From contig JBCCFW010000010.1 in NCBI GenBank assembly GCA_039029535.1, positions 34,016 through 98,015 of the forward strand: a stretch of 64,000 nucleotides of DNA, written 5' to 3'. Below are positions 53,401 to 61,936 of this stretch, one piece after another. Each line of letters begins with the position of its first letter. Position 1 is the stretch's first letter. This stretch comes from JBCCFW01 sp039029535. GTDB taxonomy: Bacteria > Acidobacteriota > JBCCFW01. A program made the translations under genes and the position numbers. The notes beneath the pieces were generated by a model, which was given only the letters and a program-made list of their open reading frames with translations, searched no databases and was not told the origin of the DNA.

Positions 53401-54786
53401 GAAGGGACCGACGTTGGCACCGTCGACCACCACTAGGTAGCGCCCGGGGTCGGGAGCGAACAGCACGGCGCTGTCGGTGCCGCCGGTGAGGCAGTTCTCC
53501 GAGCGCAGCGGGACGTCGGCCGGGTAGATCGCGACCGCCTGGCCGGGAGAGGCAGTGAGCTCGGCCAAGAGGTTCTGCCCCTCGGCCACGTCGACGACGT
53601 AGTAGGCCTCGGGACCGGGGAAGTCCCCGGCCACGCAGCGATGGCCGTCGATCCGACTGAAGCCGCCGAGCACGCCGCCTACCGACTCGCCACAGGCCAA
53701 GGGCGATGCCAGCGGCGTGCAGGTGACGTCGAGGGTGTAGTCCTGATTCCCACCGAGGGGACCGTCGACGACGACGTGATACTCACCGGGAGCCAGCGCC
53801 GGCCCGAAGGCGCTGGCCGTGCCGCCGTCGATGCAGACGAACTCATTGCAGGTCGCCAGCAGGAAGACCGCGAGCCCGCCGGCACCGGTGAGGTCGACGG
53901 TGACGTCCGAGAGCTCGTCGACCGTGAGCCGGTGAAGGACCTCGTTGCCGGAGAAGAGGCTCGTCGTGCAGCCGTAGCGCTCCACGTTGAAGGGCAAGTC
54001 CATCGGGGTGGTGCCGTCGTAGCTGTCACCGCAGCCGATGTCGACGGCCCCGTCGCAACCGACGAACTCGAGCAGGGAGTTGCGCTCGATGCACACCGAG
54101 TAGTTGTTGACACCGAAGGAAAAGCCGGGCGACGCCCCTCCCTGATTCATGAGGACGAGCTCGAGACCGCCGTCGAAGTTCTCGATGCCGATGGTCGGTC
54201 CGGGGCAGCCGGCTCCGGGCGAGTCGAGGTACTCGATGCGGATCTGACCGGTCGGGAAGAGGTAGAGCTCGAACTCGATGGTGTCGGGACAGGGCTCGGC
54301 GATCGCCTCGTAGCGGAGCTTGAAGCCACCGGGTCCGAAGCTCTGGTACGACCCGGAGGTGAGGAGGTGCGCGTGGTTGGCCCAGTGCGCGGCGATCATC
54401 CCGTTGGGATCGGTGGGCGAACCGAGGGTCCCGGCCGCGTCGAAGCCCATGTTGGGCGGCTCGTCGAAGAAGATGAGACCGCTCTGGTTGATCCAGATGT
54501 TGCTGACGACCTGGCCGTAGTACGGAAACTGGAAGCCGAGGTCGATCGGCCCGACGTAGTTGAGGATGAACGGACCGTCGCGGAAGGTCAGCTCCTCCGA
54601 GAGGTCACGCGCGTCGTCGACGAACGGGCAGTTGTCGGGGGCGATGTTGTCGCGCCACTCGTAGCCAGCGTCGTTGGGTCCGCCGCTGTTGGCCCGAGCC
54701 GCCGGAGCGAGGCCGATCAGCAGCGCCAGCGCGCTCGAGACGAGGAGGAAGACGTGGCGGAGGTGCGGAGTCCCGGTGAGAGTCAT
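50497..54786 (-). CDS. Giant secreted FG-GAP/CARDB repeat protein, copy 2
   Basis: 1429 aa from the ATG at MTLTGTPHLRHVFLLVSSAL (AGG 8 nt upstream). A GTG two codons earlier is also possible. Signal peptide cut after ARA. Same domain order as copy 1 and near-identical stretches, for example DQYAVLETNGDVRWRSP, DDCSSNRTASSVFDFDGDGA and RRIWNQHTYHINNVNDDGTV, while the N-terminal and PPC-like parts have diverged more. Carries one extra Gly-rich linker (NDDGGGGGGAAPP) before the C-terminal domain. Probably a surface or secreted adhesin-type protein; function unknown. Separated from copy 1 by 290 nt that hold no other gene. Confidence 0.88.
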   Translation of the reverse strand: MTLTGTPHLRHVFLLVSSALALLIGLAPAARANSGGPNDAGYEWRDNIAPDNCPFVDDARDLSEELTFRDGPFILNYVGPIDLGFQFPYYGQVVSNIWINQSGLIFFDEPPNMGFDAAGTLGSPTDPNGMIAAHWANHAHLLTSGSYQSFGPGGFKLRYEAIAEPCPDTIEFELYLFPTGQIRIEYLDSPGAGCPGPTIGIENFDGGLELVLMNQGGASPGFSFGVNNYSVCIERNSLLEFVGCDGAVDIGCGDSYDGTTPMDLPFNVERYGCTTSLFSGNEVLHRLTVDELSDVTVDLTGAGGLAVFLLATCNEFVCIDGGTASAFGPALAPGEYHVVVDGPLGGNQDYTLDVTCTPLASPLACGESVGGVLGGFSRIDGHRCVAGDFPGPEAYYVVDVAEGQNLLAELTASPGQAVAIYPADVPLRSENCLTGGTDSAVLFAPDPGRYLVVVDGANVGPFGLQVFCDPLLDCVGATEVSCAQTFSGNTFAGTSAVSLYSCTDEQLDGNEVVYRFFNPVEQTINARFLFSQPGQRLLLATACSEGECLLIGDTAVSCSNFPPGEYFLIVDGLAGANGAFDVAIDCNQFLTGIDLQLTSIDASGLTGSCEDFDVDGMAQVVVSNLGTVDITTDFEVIVFQDDPMAPNGAWDPATDTELGRTTFNATPAMPFPAGQSRFVDVPSMGTLVFRDNVIYAVVDPDGVSGADLEPLNNVFDTGRSCDFRPPIDEFTPAVEWHFDTPVTQPTYVEVDTTPVVGDVNADGWPDIAAVFGIEQFDSGFVRLLDGRDGAEHWISNDIFTEVYSSSNIAIAELDGDPGLEVVGHSNLNTRSLVVIDDDGRLVGNTAAFSAAIPVINLGGGAPSIGDIDADGQPEIVFGNNAFNTGPGLGTVFWVPDPAGVNIGANNAGGETRDGALSVMVDVDNDGELEVVAGPTAYKWDGAGNGDILWTQDLAMDGYPAIGNFDQDEEPEVVIVAEGRVYLLEGDTGDLIWQANLPVGGGGCTIFGPVAGGPPTVADFDGDCQSEVGVAGADQYAVLETNGDVRWRSPIDDCSSNRTASSVFDFDGDGAAEVAFLDETAFRVFDGTTGFEIVALPAASHTWLEMIAVADVDADNNAEIVVPLNPCFPTNPNCDGLRQSLTGIQVIGDADDNWVNTRRIWNQHTYHINNVNDDGTVPTRERDSWLDHNTYRDQIGTAIFSASDLTLSITSLEIEAIGECEREVVITARVGNGGGVSVGRMTEASVYLQEGATLTWLETAPIRDLQPGEFEDVVIRVPPPRFGDLDILVCADDDATGMFTGAVNECREDNNCCVATVTNDDGGGGGGAAPPRVGNALRPAVVSHDPLQIEEWVEFVWDLDEGAPRMMGDEYRLKRSEDPSRVNLTITPMGHVDTFFRDDPPPVAVRPHVYFYKVFAANSCGIEEDQEVGP

Positions 54787-54998
54787 CGTCACTGCCTGTC
54801 GGTGAGAACCGTGGTCGGGACGTGCCTGCCCCGACTTTTCTGTAGACGCCCGCTCTCGACGCTGGCGACGGTCGTCCTCCCCACGACGACGCGCGGCTTG
54901 CCGCGGTGCCCCATCCGATGCCCTGGTTCCCGTTGCGCCAAATCTAGACCGCAGGACGGATGAAGTCGACCCACGCGATCATCTCGAGGGGATTCACG

Positions 54999-57632
54999 TC
55001 ACGGCAACGGCCAGCCGTCCTCCTCGAAGCCACAGCGATCGGCGGCGAAGAGCCGGTAGAACCAGATGTACGGACGCTCAGCCAACGGCGGCGGGTCGTC
55101 GCGGAAACGAGTGAGCTGCCAGCCGGGAGGCGTCACGGTCTCGTAGAGGCGGATGGGATCGCCAGCACGGCGAAGCCGGTACTCGAAACCATCCTCACGC
55201 GGAGCCCCCTCGTCACCGTCCCAGGTGAACTCGACCCAGTTCTCGGTGAGCGGATCCCCGTGACTGACGGCCGCCGGCCGTAGCGAGTTGCCGGTGCGGG
55301 GCGGGTTCGGAATGAACACGACGTCGTGGCGGATCACTCCGAGGCAGCAGTTGTCGTCCTCGTTGCACTCGTCGAGCACGCCCCGCTCAGCGCCACTCGG
55401 GTCCTCGTCGATGCAGAAGAGGAGCTCCATCTCGCCGAAGCGTGGCGTCGGCAAGCGGAAGGTGAGGTCCACGTAGTCACCCGAAGCCAGGTCGGCCACG
55501 GTGGAGCTCCCGAGCCAGGTGAGCGACGGCCGCTCCTGGAGGTACCAGCGCGCCTCGGTGGGCACGACGGAGGAGGACGATCCGGCATTGCCGACGCGGA
55601 CCATTGCGACGAGCTCGGAAGAGCCGCAGTCATCGACCTCCAGCTCCAGTGAGGTGATCCCGAGCGTGAGATTGGGCGCGGCGGTGGGCGCCTCGCTCAG
55701 CTGGACTCGGTAGCTCCCGTGCTCGGCCCATGAGCTGCGTTCGACCCTCGGGATGGTCCCGTCGTCGTTCACGTTGTCGACGTGGTAGGAGTGCTGGTTC
55801 CAGGTGCGACGCGTGCTCGCCCAGCGACCGTCCGCGTGCCCGAGCAGCTCGATCCCGGTGAGCGCCTGCCGCGCAGCGTCGCAGAGCGGGTTGGCGGGAT
55901 CGCAAGGGCTGAGCGGAACGACGAGCTCGGCGGAGGCGTCGGCATCGACGTCGGCGATCGACACGCCACCGAGCCAGCCGTGACCGGCCGCGGCACGAAT
56001 GAGCAGGGCCGATCCGCTGCGACCATCGAGAACCCGCAGGCTCGTCTCGTCGAGGACCACGAGCTCGGCCGCGCCGTCTCCCTCGAAGTCGAAGGCGGAG
56101 ACCGGCATCCGGTGACCGGTGCAGTCGTCGAGCGGTACCTGCCAGAGCAGGCTCCCGTCGGTCTCGAGCACGACGACGGTGTTCGCGCCCGTCACGCTCA
56201 CCTCGGGCGCACAGTCGGCGTCGACATCGGCGATGAGCGGTGGCCCTCCCGCGATCGGCCCGACGGGCGTGCAACCACCCCCGCCGACCGGAAGCGTCTC
56301 GCGCCACGCGATGGCACCAGACTCGCCTTCGAGGAGGATGACCTCGCCGTCGGCGACGAGCACGATCTCCGCCGCCGGATCCGCATCGAAGTTGCCGACG
56401 GCCGGATAGCCGTCCGGAACGAGGGGCTGCTGCCACAGCACCTCGCCCACGCCCGTGCCTGCGTTGAAGCGATAGACGGTCGAGCCTGCGACGACGTCGA
56501 GCAGGCCGTCGCCGGACACGTCGGCGAGCACCGAGACGGCCCCGTCACGGACGGCCCCCGCGTTGTTGGCGCCGATGTCGGTGCTGGCCGGATCCGGAAT
56601 CCAGAACGCCGTGCCGAGGCCCACGCCGGTGTTGAAGGCGCTCTTGCCGAACACGATCTCGGGCTGGCCGTCGGCGTCGAGATCACCGAGCGCGGGTGCT
56701 CCCCCGCCTTGGTTCAGGGGTGGGTGGTCCGCCGAGAGTCCCGGCGTCGTCCCGAGATGAGCACCGTCATGGTCGATGACCACCAGCGTGCGTGGGTCGA
56801 CGTGAGACTGCGCGACGATCTCGAGCCCGGGGTCACCGTCGAGCTCGCCCAGGGCGAGATTGGACGACGAATAGACCGCGTCGAGCGGGTCGGCGGCGAC
56901 CCAGTGCTCGCTGCCGTCGCGTCCGTCGAGGAGACGCACGACGCCAGCGTCGAACTCCGCCACCGCGAACGCGGCCGCCACGTCGGGCCAGCCGTCGGCG
57001 TCGACGTCGCCGACCAGCGGCGTGGTGTCGACCTCGACGTGGGTCGGCAGCGTGGCCGGCGCTTCGACTCGCCACTCGATGACCGGCGTCCAGTCGTCGA
57101 GGACGGGAACGATCGTGCAGCTCGTGGCGGTGTCCAGGACGTCGTTGCTCGGCTCGAGGTCGACCCCAGCCACGCCGCCTGGATCGATGACCGCGAAGAG
57201 CGGGCTGCCGCGGAACGGCTGCGTCCCGACGACCGGGACGACGATCGATCCCGCTTCCCCGACCGGGAGCGGAGCCGCTGGTGACGCCGGATACGTCGCG
57301 CGACCCAGCTCGGTGTCGACGCCGGGCGTCCAAAGCCCGTCGGAGCTCGCGGCGTCGTCCTGGAAGACGAGGAGCTCGAAGGGCACGACGACGTCGACGA
57401 GACCACGGTTGAGGAAGCTCACCGTGACGCCGCCGTCGATCGTCGAGTCGGCGCAGCTCAGCTCGAGGACCGTCGCGTCGACCAGCGTGACCGCGAGGTC
57501 GAGGCCGGCGGGCACGGGTCCGCAATCCGGCTGCGCCGTCAGCGGCGTGACACCGCACGACACGGCACCGAGAACGAACAGACACCAGGCTCTTCGCAGG
57601 CCAGGACGCAACACGGCTCCCCCCACCACCAC
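54999..57632 (-). CDS. Secreted FG-GAP/CARDB repeat protein, copy 3, lacking the N-terminal domains
   Basis: 877 aa. Start uncertain among GTG/TTG codons in a G-rich stretch (57632, 57614, 57611). All keep the signal peptide (RRAWCLFVLGAVSCGVTPLT). Begins directly with the CARDB-like domain (LDLAVTLVDATVLELSCADS), so the nidogen-like and PPC-like domains of its neighbours (about 550 residues) are absent. The FG-GAP part (GDVDADGWPDVAAAFAVAEF, FDFEGDGAAELVVLDE, GVSIADVDADASAELVVPLS), RRTWNQHSYHVDNVNDDGTI and the C-terminal module (NWVEFTWDGDEGAPRE, FYRLFAADRCGFEEDG) are complete. It is a clean domain-deleted paralogue with its own export signal, not a pseudogene. Confidence 0.85.
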   Translation of the reverse strand: MVVGGAVLRPGLRRAWCLFVLGAVSCGVTPLTAQPDCGPVPAGLDLAVTLVDATVLELSCADSTIDGGVTVSFLNRGLVDVVVPFELLVFQDDAASSDGLWTPGVDTELGRATYPASPAAPLPVGEAGSIVVPVVGTQPFRGSPLFAVIDPGGVAGVDLEPSNDVLDTATSCTIVPVLDDWTPVIEWRVEAPATLPTHVEVDTTPLVGDVDADGWPDVAAAFAVAEFDAGVVRLLDGRDGSEHWVAADPLDAVYSSSNLALGELDGDPGLEIVAQSHVDPRTLVVIDHDGAHLGTTPGLSADHPPLNQGGGAPALGDLDADGQPEIVFGKSAFNTGVGLGTAFWIPDPASTDIGANNAGAVRDGAVSVLADVSGDGLLDVVAGSTVYRFNAGTGVGEVLWQQPLVPDGYPAVGNFDADPAAEIVLVADGEVILLEGESGAIAWRETLPVGGGGCTPVGPIAGGPPLIADVDADCAPEVSVTGANTVVVLETDGSLLWQVPLDDCTGHRMPVSAFDFEGDGAAELVVLDETSLRVLDGRSGSALLIRAAAGHGWLGGVSIADVDADASAELVVPLSPCDPANPLCDAARQALTGIELLGHADGRWASTRRTWNQHSYHVDNVNDDGTIPRVERSSWAEHGSYRVQLSEAPTAAPNLTLGITSLELEVDDCGSSELVAMVRVGNAGSSSSVVPTEARWYLQERPSLTWLGSSTVADLASGDYVDLTFRLPTPRFGEMELLFCIDEDPSGAERGVLDECNEDDNCCLGVIRHDVVFIPNPPRTGNSLRPAAVSHGDPLTENWVEFTWDGDEGAPREDGFEYRLRRAGDPIRLYETVTPPGWQLTRFRDDPPPLAERPYIWFYRLFAADRCGFEEDGWPLP

Positions 57633-57730
57633 GCGGTTCGACTTCAGGCTGCGGAGAAGCTAGTCCACTTCCGTTCGTGAGGACCGCACGAAACTCTCAC
57701 CCGCCGACTTTGTCGGGAAAGGTGAACGAG

Positions 57731-60700
57731 TCAGCGTCCCTCCTCGACCCGACCGCAGCGGTCCACGGCCAGCACGCGGTAGTAGGTGACACTGGGTCGC
57801 ATCGAAGGCAGCGGCTCGCTCAGCTCCGTCCAGCGCAGCGGCGGGACGAGCTCCTCGACCAGCTCGTCGGGGGGACGACGGTCGGTCGTGCGGACGAGCC
57901 GATAGCGATCGCCAGCGGGTCGCGGCACGCCGAGCTCGCCCTCCCAGCTCAGCTCGAGCACGGTCGGGTCGGCCAGCGAGCTGGGGGCGGGTCGACGCAC
58001 CCTTAACGCGGGTCCCACCGGAGCCGGCGGCTCGCCGGGCTCCAGCTCGACGTCGTTGGCGACCCGCGCGGAGCAGTCGTTGTTGTCCTCCCGACACTCC
58101 ACGACGAGCTCGTCGGGATCGGCTCGCGCGCCGATCTCCAGCTCACCGAAGCGCGGCGCCGGGAGCCCGAAGACCAGGTCCACGAAGGCACCGGGCGACA
58201 AGGCGGCGACGCGCTCGCGGTGGATCTCCGGCCCGGTGTCGGCGGGGCCGTCGTGGAAGCTCACGTCGACCTCCCCGGTCGTGCGGGAGCCCGCGTTGCC
58301 GAGCCGCAGCGTGACGAGCACCTGCCGGCGGCAGTCCTCGTCGAGGACGATCTCGAGCGAGCGCAGGGCGAGGCTGAGGTCGGCCGCGGCCAGCGGTGCC
58401 CCACCGAGCTGATCGCGGAAGGTCCCGTGCCGACGCCAGGACGGCGCCTCGCAGCGCCCCGTGCCGACGGGTGGGATCTCGCCGAGGTCGGTGACGTTGT
58501 CGACGTGGTAGGCGTGCTGGTTCCAGATCGAGCGCGTGCCGACGAAGCGTCCGTCGCGATCGCCGAGCACCCAGACCCCGGCGGTCTCGCGGTCACCCCA
58601 ACCATCGCCATCGTCATCGACGAGCTCGTCACCGTTGCTCGGCACGAGCAGCTCGGCGCTCCCGTCATGGTCGACGTCGGCGACGCTGACCATCTCGACC
58701 CAGGTGTGCGACCGCGTCTCGAAGCGAGTGAGCAAGCGTCCATCGCTCCCCCGCCAGAGCTTCAGGCCGGTCTCGTCGACGAAGGCGACCTCCGCCGCGC
58801 CGTCACCGTCGAGATCGAAGACCGTCGAGGCCGTGCGATGCGAGGTGCAGTCGGAGATCGGTGCCACCCAGGCAAGCGAGCCGTCGACCTCGAAGCAGCC
58901 ATAGAGATCCGCACCGGCCACGCCGATCTCCGGCACGCAGTCGCCGTCGACGTCTCCGACCGTCGGGGGTCCACCATTGAGCGCACCCGGGCTGCACCCC
59001 CCGCCCTCCCGCGGCAGGCTTCGAGACCAGCGGACGCCACCGTCGGCCCCGTCCAGCAGCAAGAGCTCGCCCAGGCTGGTGAGCGCGATCTCGGGCAGGC
59101 CGTCCGCGTCGGCATCGAGCACCGCCGGATAGCCGTCACCGATCGCGGAGCGATGCCAGAGCAGCCGACCTTCCCCACTCGCCGCGTCGAGCTGGTAGGC
59201 CGACGAGCCCGCGACCACTTCGAGGGTCCCGTCACCGTCGAGATCGACCGGCACCGAGATCGCGGAGAGCCCGGCGTTCTGACCGAACCGTCCGCCACTC
59301 TCGGGGATCCAGAACAGCGACCCGTCGACGCCGCTCCACGCGTTCTTGCCGTGAACGACCTCCGCCCGACCATCGCAGTCGAGGTCGGCCAGGGCCGGCG
59401 CTCCCCCCCGGACGACGACGTGCTCCACCGCCGGGTCCGAGCGCCAGAGCAGCTCACCCGACGCGCTCAGGCCCACGAGTCGCTCGGGCTCGTCCTCCGC
59501 GACGCCGACGATCTCCAGCCCGGGCGAGTCGGAGAGATCGCCGAGGGCCAGGCTCGCCGAGGCTTGCAGGGCCGTCGCCGGATCGGTCGATCGCGTGAGC
59601 AGCGCACCGTCGGTGCCCGACAGGACGTGGACGAAGCCCTCACCGAAACCGGCAGCGCGCTCGCCGGCGTTGACGACGACCTCGGTCCAGCCGTCGCCGT
59701 TCACGTCACCGGCCAAGGGCGTCGTGTCGACGTGACGGTGCTCGGGCAAGGGGTCGACCGCTCCGGGCCAGTGCCAACGCGCGCTGAGCTCGAAACGCTC
59801 CAACGCCTCGGGACGACGACAGCCCCGCGCGCTGTCGCGGTGATCATCGTCGGCCGGCGGGCCGAGGACACCGTCGGGATCGACGCGCGCCTGGATGGGG
59901 CTGTCACGAAAGAGCCGCTCGCCCACGCAAGACACCTCGAGCACGCGCAGCTCGCCAGGCTCGAGGTCGGTGGCGAGCAAGGTCTGACCGAGGAGCTGAT
60001 CGATGCCGTCGTCGAAGACGCCGTCACCTCCCGGCGCGCGATCCTCGAAGACGACCACCGGCAGGCCGGTTCCCACCGCGACCGTGCCGGCGTTGACGAC
60101 GCTGACTCGTGCTTCACCGGCTACCGACAGCTCGACGCAATCCGTCGTGAGCGACGAGGCGTCGAGCGCGGCGAGACGGAGGTCCACGCCGCTCACGAAG
60201 CTCTCGCAGCTCGCGACGAGTCGGAAGGGGCCCTCCGATCCACGCGGCGAGTCGATGACGACGCGGTGCAACCCCGGCGGCAGCAGCGCGCAGGAAAGCA
60301 GGTCGGGATCGCCGACCCGGCAGCTCGCTTCCGTGCAGTCGGACAGCAGGAGCAAGCGCTGGCCAGGCACCGACTCGGCGAGCCGGAGCTCCACCCGCTG
60401 CTCGAGCGGGTTGATGAAGTCGAAGACGAGCTCGGGTCCGTCGAGTCGCTCGTCGAGACAGGCATGGCGGTCGGCCTGACTCACGCCGGTGGACGTGTCC
60501 CCGACCAGCTCCCAACCGCAGCGCAGCGGCTCGGCGCTCGCGCAGGAGAGCCGCGGAAGACACGACACCGTGAGCGTGAAGTCACCCTCGGCCGGTCCGT
60601 CCACGACCAGGACGACGGGTCGGTTCTCGTCGAAGAGGATGAGCTCGTCGGGTGACGACCCGAGCGGCGTGGCAGTGACGAAGTCGTCCGATGCGAGGAA

Positions 60701-61936
60701 GGCGACGATCTCCAGGTCGTCGGCGGTGACGAGCTCGGCCCGCAGGAAGCCCTCGTCCGGCGGGTCGACGAGGAAGCGACGCTCGGGACCCGGCCAACGA
60801 CCGGCGAGCTCGGGGTAGCTCTCGCGTCGGCTCTCCCCTCCGTCCGTGCTACCGGCGATCGTCTCGTCGCAGGCCAGCGACTCGGCCAACGGCGTGCAGG
60901 CGAGGTCGAGCTCGTAGGCGAGCACCTCGGGGGTCCACCCATCGATCAGCAGCCAGTGGTCGCCTCGGGGCACGGCCTGAGCGTCGAAGCCACCGAAACC
61001 GCCGATCCGACAGCGGGTCTCGTCGGGCTCGGTCAGCAACGCCGCAAAGATCGTCGGTGGACCGTCGATCGTCAGCGTCACGTCGGTCGCGACCGGCAGG
61101 CGCAGGCGGTGCAGGCGCTCGCCTCCCTCGAGCGCGGTGGAGCTACAGCTCGGGTGGAAGAGCACGGACTCGGCGGGGTCACGGAGGACGTCGGCATGAC
61201 GACCGCAGGCGATGTCCTCGGCTTCACTCCAGGCTTCGGGCGGCAGCTCGGGCCGACGGAAGAAGCAGAGCGAGCTCGTGTCGCCGGTGACGAGGTCCGG
61301 CGCGAGCACGCCGCGGTCGATGGGCGCGACGCCCGAGCGCTCGTCGAAGGACTCGATCCCGACCGTTCCGGGGATGTCCGGCATGGGCCAGAGCAGCTCG
61401 ACCTGGAAACGGCCGTCGCCGTGCAGCGTCAGCTCGACGTCGAGCCATTCGTCCTCGCCCCCCGCACCGCCGGCCACGATGTAGGTCGACAACACGAGCC
61501 GGAAGGTGTCGGTCGTGGTTTGCTCCCACGAGCCGGAGACGGCGACATGCCGTCGCTCGGCCCAGTACAAGGCGATGAAGCCGGCAAGACCGTCACCGAC
61601 CGTGGGCAAGGTCGCCGTCGGCGTCGCGGGGATCGGCGCCGTCGGCTCTTCGAAGAAGACGAGACCGTGACGGTGGAGCCAGAGCGTGTCGACGAGACGG
61701 TCGTGGAAGGGGAAGTCGAAGCCGATCGCGAGCGGGCCCAGCAGGTCGACGCCGTCGGGGAAGTTGATGCGATTGGTGAGCAGGCCGTCGTCGCGCACCG
61801 GACAGCCGGAGCCGGCGTCCGCCCAGAGGTAGCCCGCGCCGTTGGGTCCCCCCTCAGTGGCGAGCGACGAGGGGACGACGAGCCAGCACGCAACCCAGGC
61901 CGACAGGACGACACCGAGCCGTGGGCCCGGGTTCAC
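57731..61936 (-). CDS. Giant secreted FG-GAP/CARDB repeat protein, copy 4 (most diverged)
   Basis: 1401 aa from a GTG (MNPGPRLGVVLSAWVACWLV) that overlaps the previous gene's TGA (GTGA). Same order: N-terminal nidogen-like domain (GGPNGAGYLWADAGSGCP, FPFHDRLVDTLWLHRHGLVF), PPC-like domains, CARDB-like domain (GVDLRLAALDASSLTTDCVE), FG-GAP blades (GDVNGDGWTEVVVNAGERAA, FDLDGDGAAEVAFVDETGLK), RSIWNQHAYHVDNVTDLGEI and the C-terminal domain. Identity with copies 1 and 2 is visibly lower, so it is the older duplicate. Translational coupling suggests it follows the truncated upstream reading frame in the same transcript. Confidence 0.87.
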   Translation of the reverse strand: MNPGPRLGVVLSAWVACWLVVPSSLATEGGPNGAGYLWADAGSGCPVRDDGLLTNRINFPDGVDLLGPLAIGFDFPFHDRLVDTLWLHRHGLVFFEEPTAPIPATPTATLPTVGDGLAGFIALYWAERRHVAVSGSWEQTTTDTFRLVLSTYIVAGGAGGEDEWLDVELTLHGDGRFQVELLWPMPDIPGTVGIESFDERSGVAPIDRGVLAPDLVTGDTSSLCFFRRPELPPEAWSEAEDIACGRHADVLRDPAESVLFHPSCSSTALEGGERLHRLRLPVATDVTLTIDGPPTIFAALLTEPDETRCRIGGFGGFDAQAVPRGDHWLLIDGWTPEVLAYELDLACTPLAESLACDETIAGSTDGGESRRESYPELAGRWPGPERRFLVDPPDEGFLRAELVTADDLEIVAFLASDDFVTATPLGSSPDELILFDENRPVVLVVDGPAEGDFTLTVSCLPRLSCASAEPLRCGWELVGDTSTGVSQADRHACLDERLDGPELVFDFINPLEQRVELRLAESVPGQRLLLLSDCTEASCRVGDPDLLSCALLPPGLHRVVIDSPRGSEGPFRLVASCESFVSGVDLRLAALDASSLTTDCVELSVAGEARVSVVNAGTVAVGTGLPVVVFEDRAPGGDGVFDDGIDQLLGQTLLATDLEPGELRVLEVSCVGERLFRDSPIQARVDPDGVLGPPADDDHRDSARGCRRPEALERFELSARWHWPGAVDPLPEHRHVDTTPLAGDVNGDGWTEVVVNAGERAAGFGEGFVHVLSGTDGALLTRSTDPATALQASASLALGDLSDSPGLEIVGVAEDEPERLVGLSASGELLWRSDPAVEHVVVRGGAPALADLDCDGRAEVVHGKNAWSGVDGSLFWIPESGGRFGQNAGLSAISVPVDLDGDGTLEVVAGSSAYQLDAASGEGRLLWHRSAIGDGYPAVLDADADGLPEIALTSLGELLLLDGADGGVRWSRSLPREGGGCSPGALNGGPPTVGDVDGDCVPEIGVAGADLYGCFEVDGSLAWVAPISDCTSHRTASTVFDLDGDGAAEVAFVDETGLKLWRGSDGRLLTRFETRSHTWVEMVSVADVDHDGSAELLVPSNGDELVDDDGDGWGDRETAGVWVLGDRDGRFVGTRSIWNQHAYHVDNVTDLGEIPPVGTGRCEAPSWRRHGTFRDQLGGAPLAAADLSLALRSLEIVLDEDCRRQVLVTLRLGNAGSRTTGEVDVSFHDGPADTGPEIHRERVAALSPGAFVDLVFGLPAPRFGELEIGARADPDELVVECREDNNDCSARVANDVELEPGEPPAPVGPALRVRRPAPSSLADPTVLELSWEGELGVPRPAGDRYRLVRTTDRRPPDELVEELVPPLRWTELSEPLPSMRPSVTYYRVLAVDRCGRVEEGR

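Noticed and set aside
54814..54839. Terminator-like hairpin GTCGGG...CCCGAC followed by TTTT on the plus strand
   Set aside because: No plus-strand gene precedes it; on the gene strand it lies in the 5' leader and has no U-tract.
58220..60655. 811-codon plus-strand frame opposite FG-GAP copy 4
   Set aside because: Shadow frame without start context or domain.
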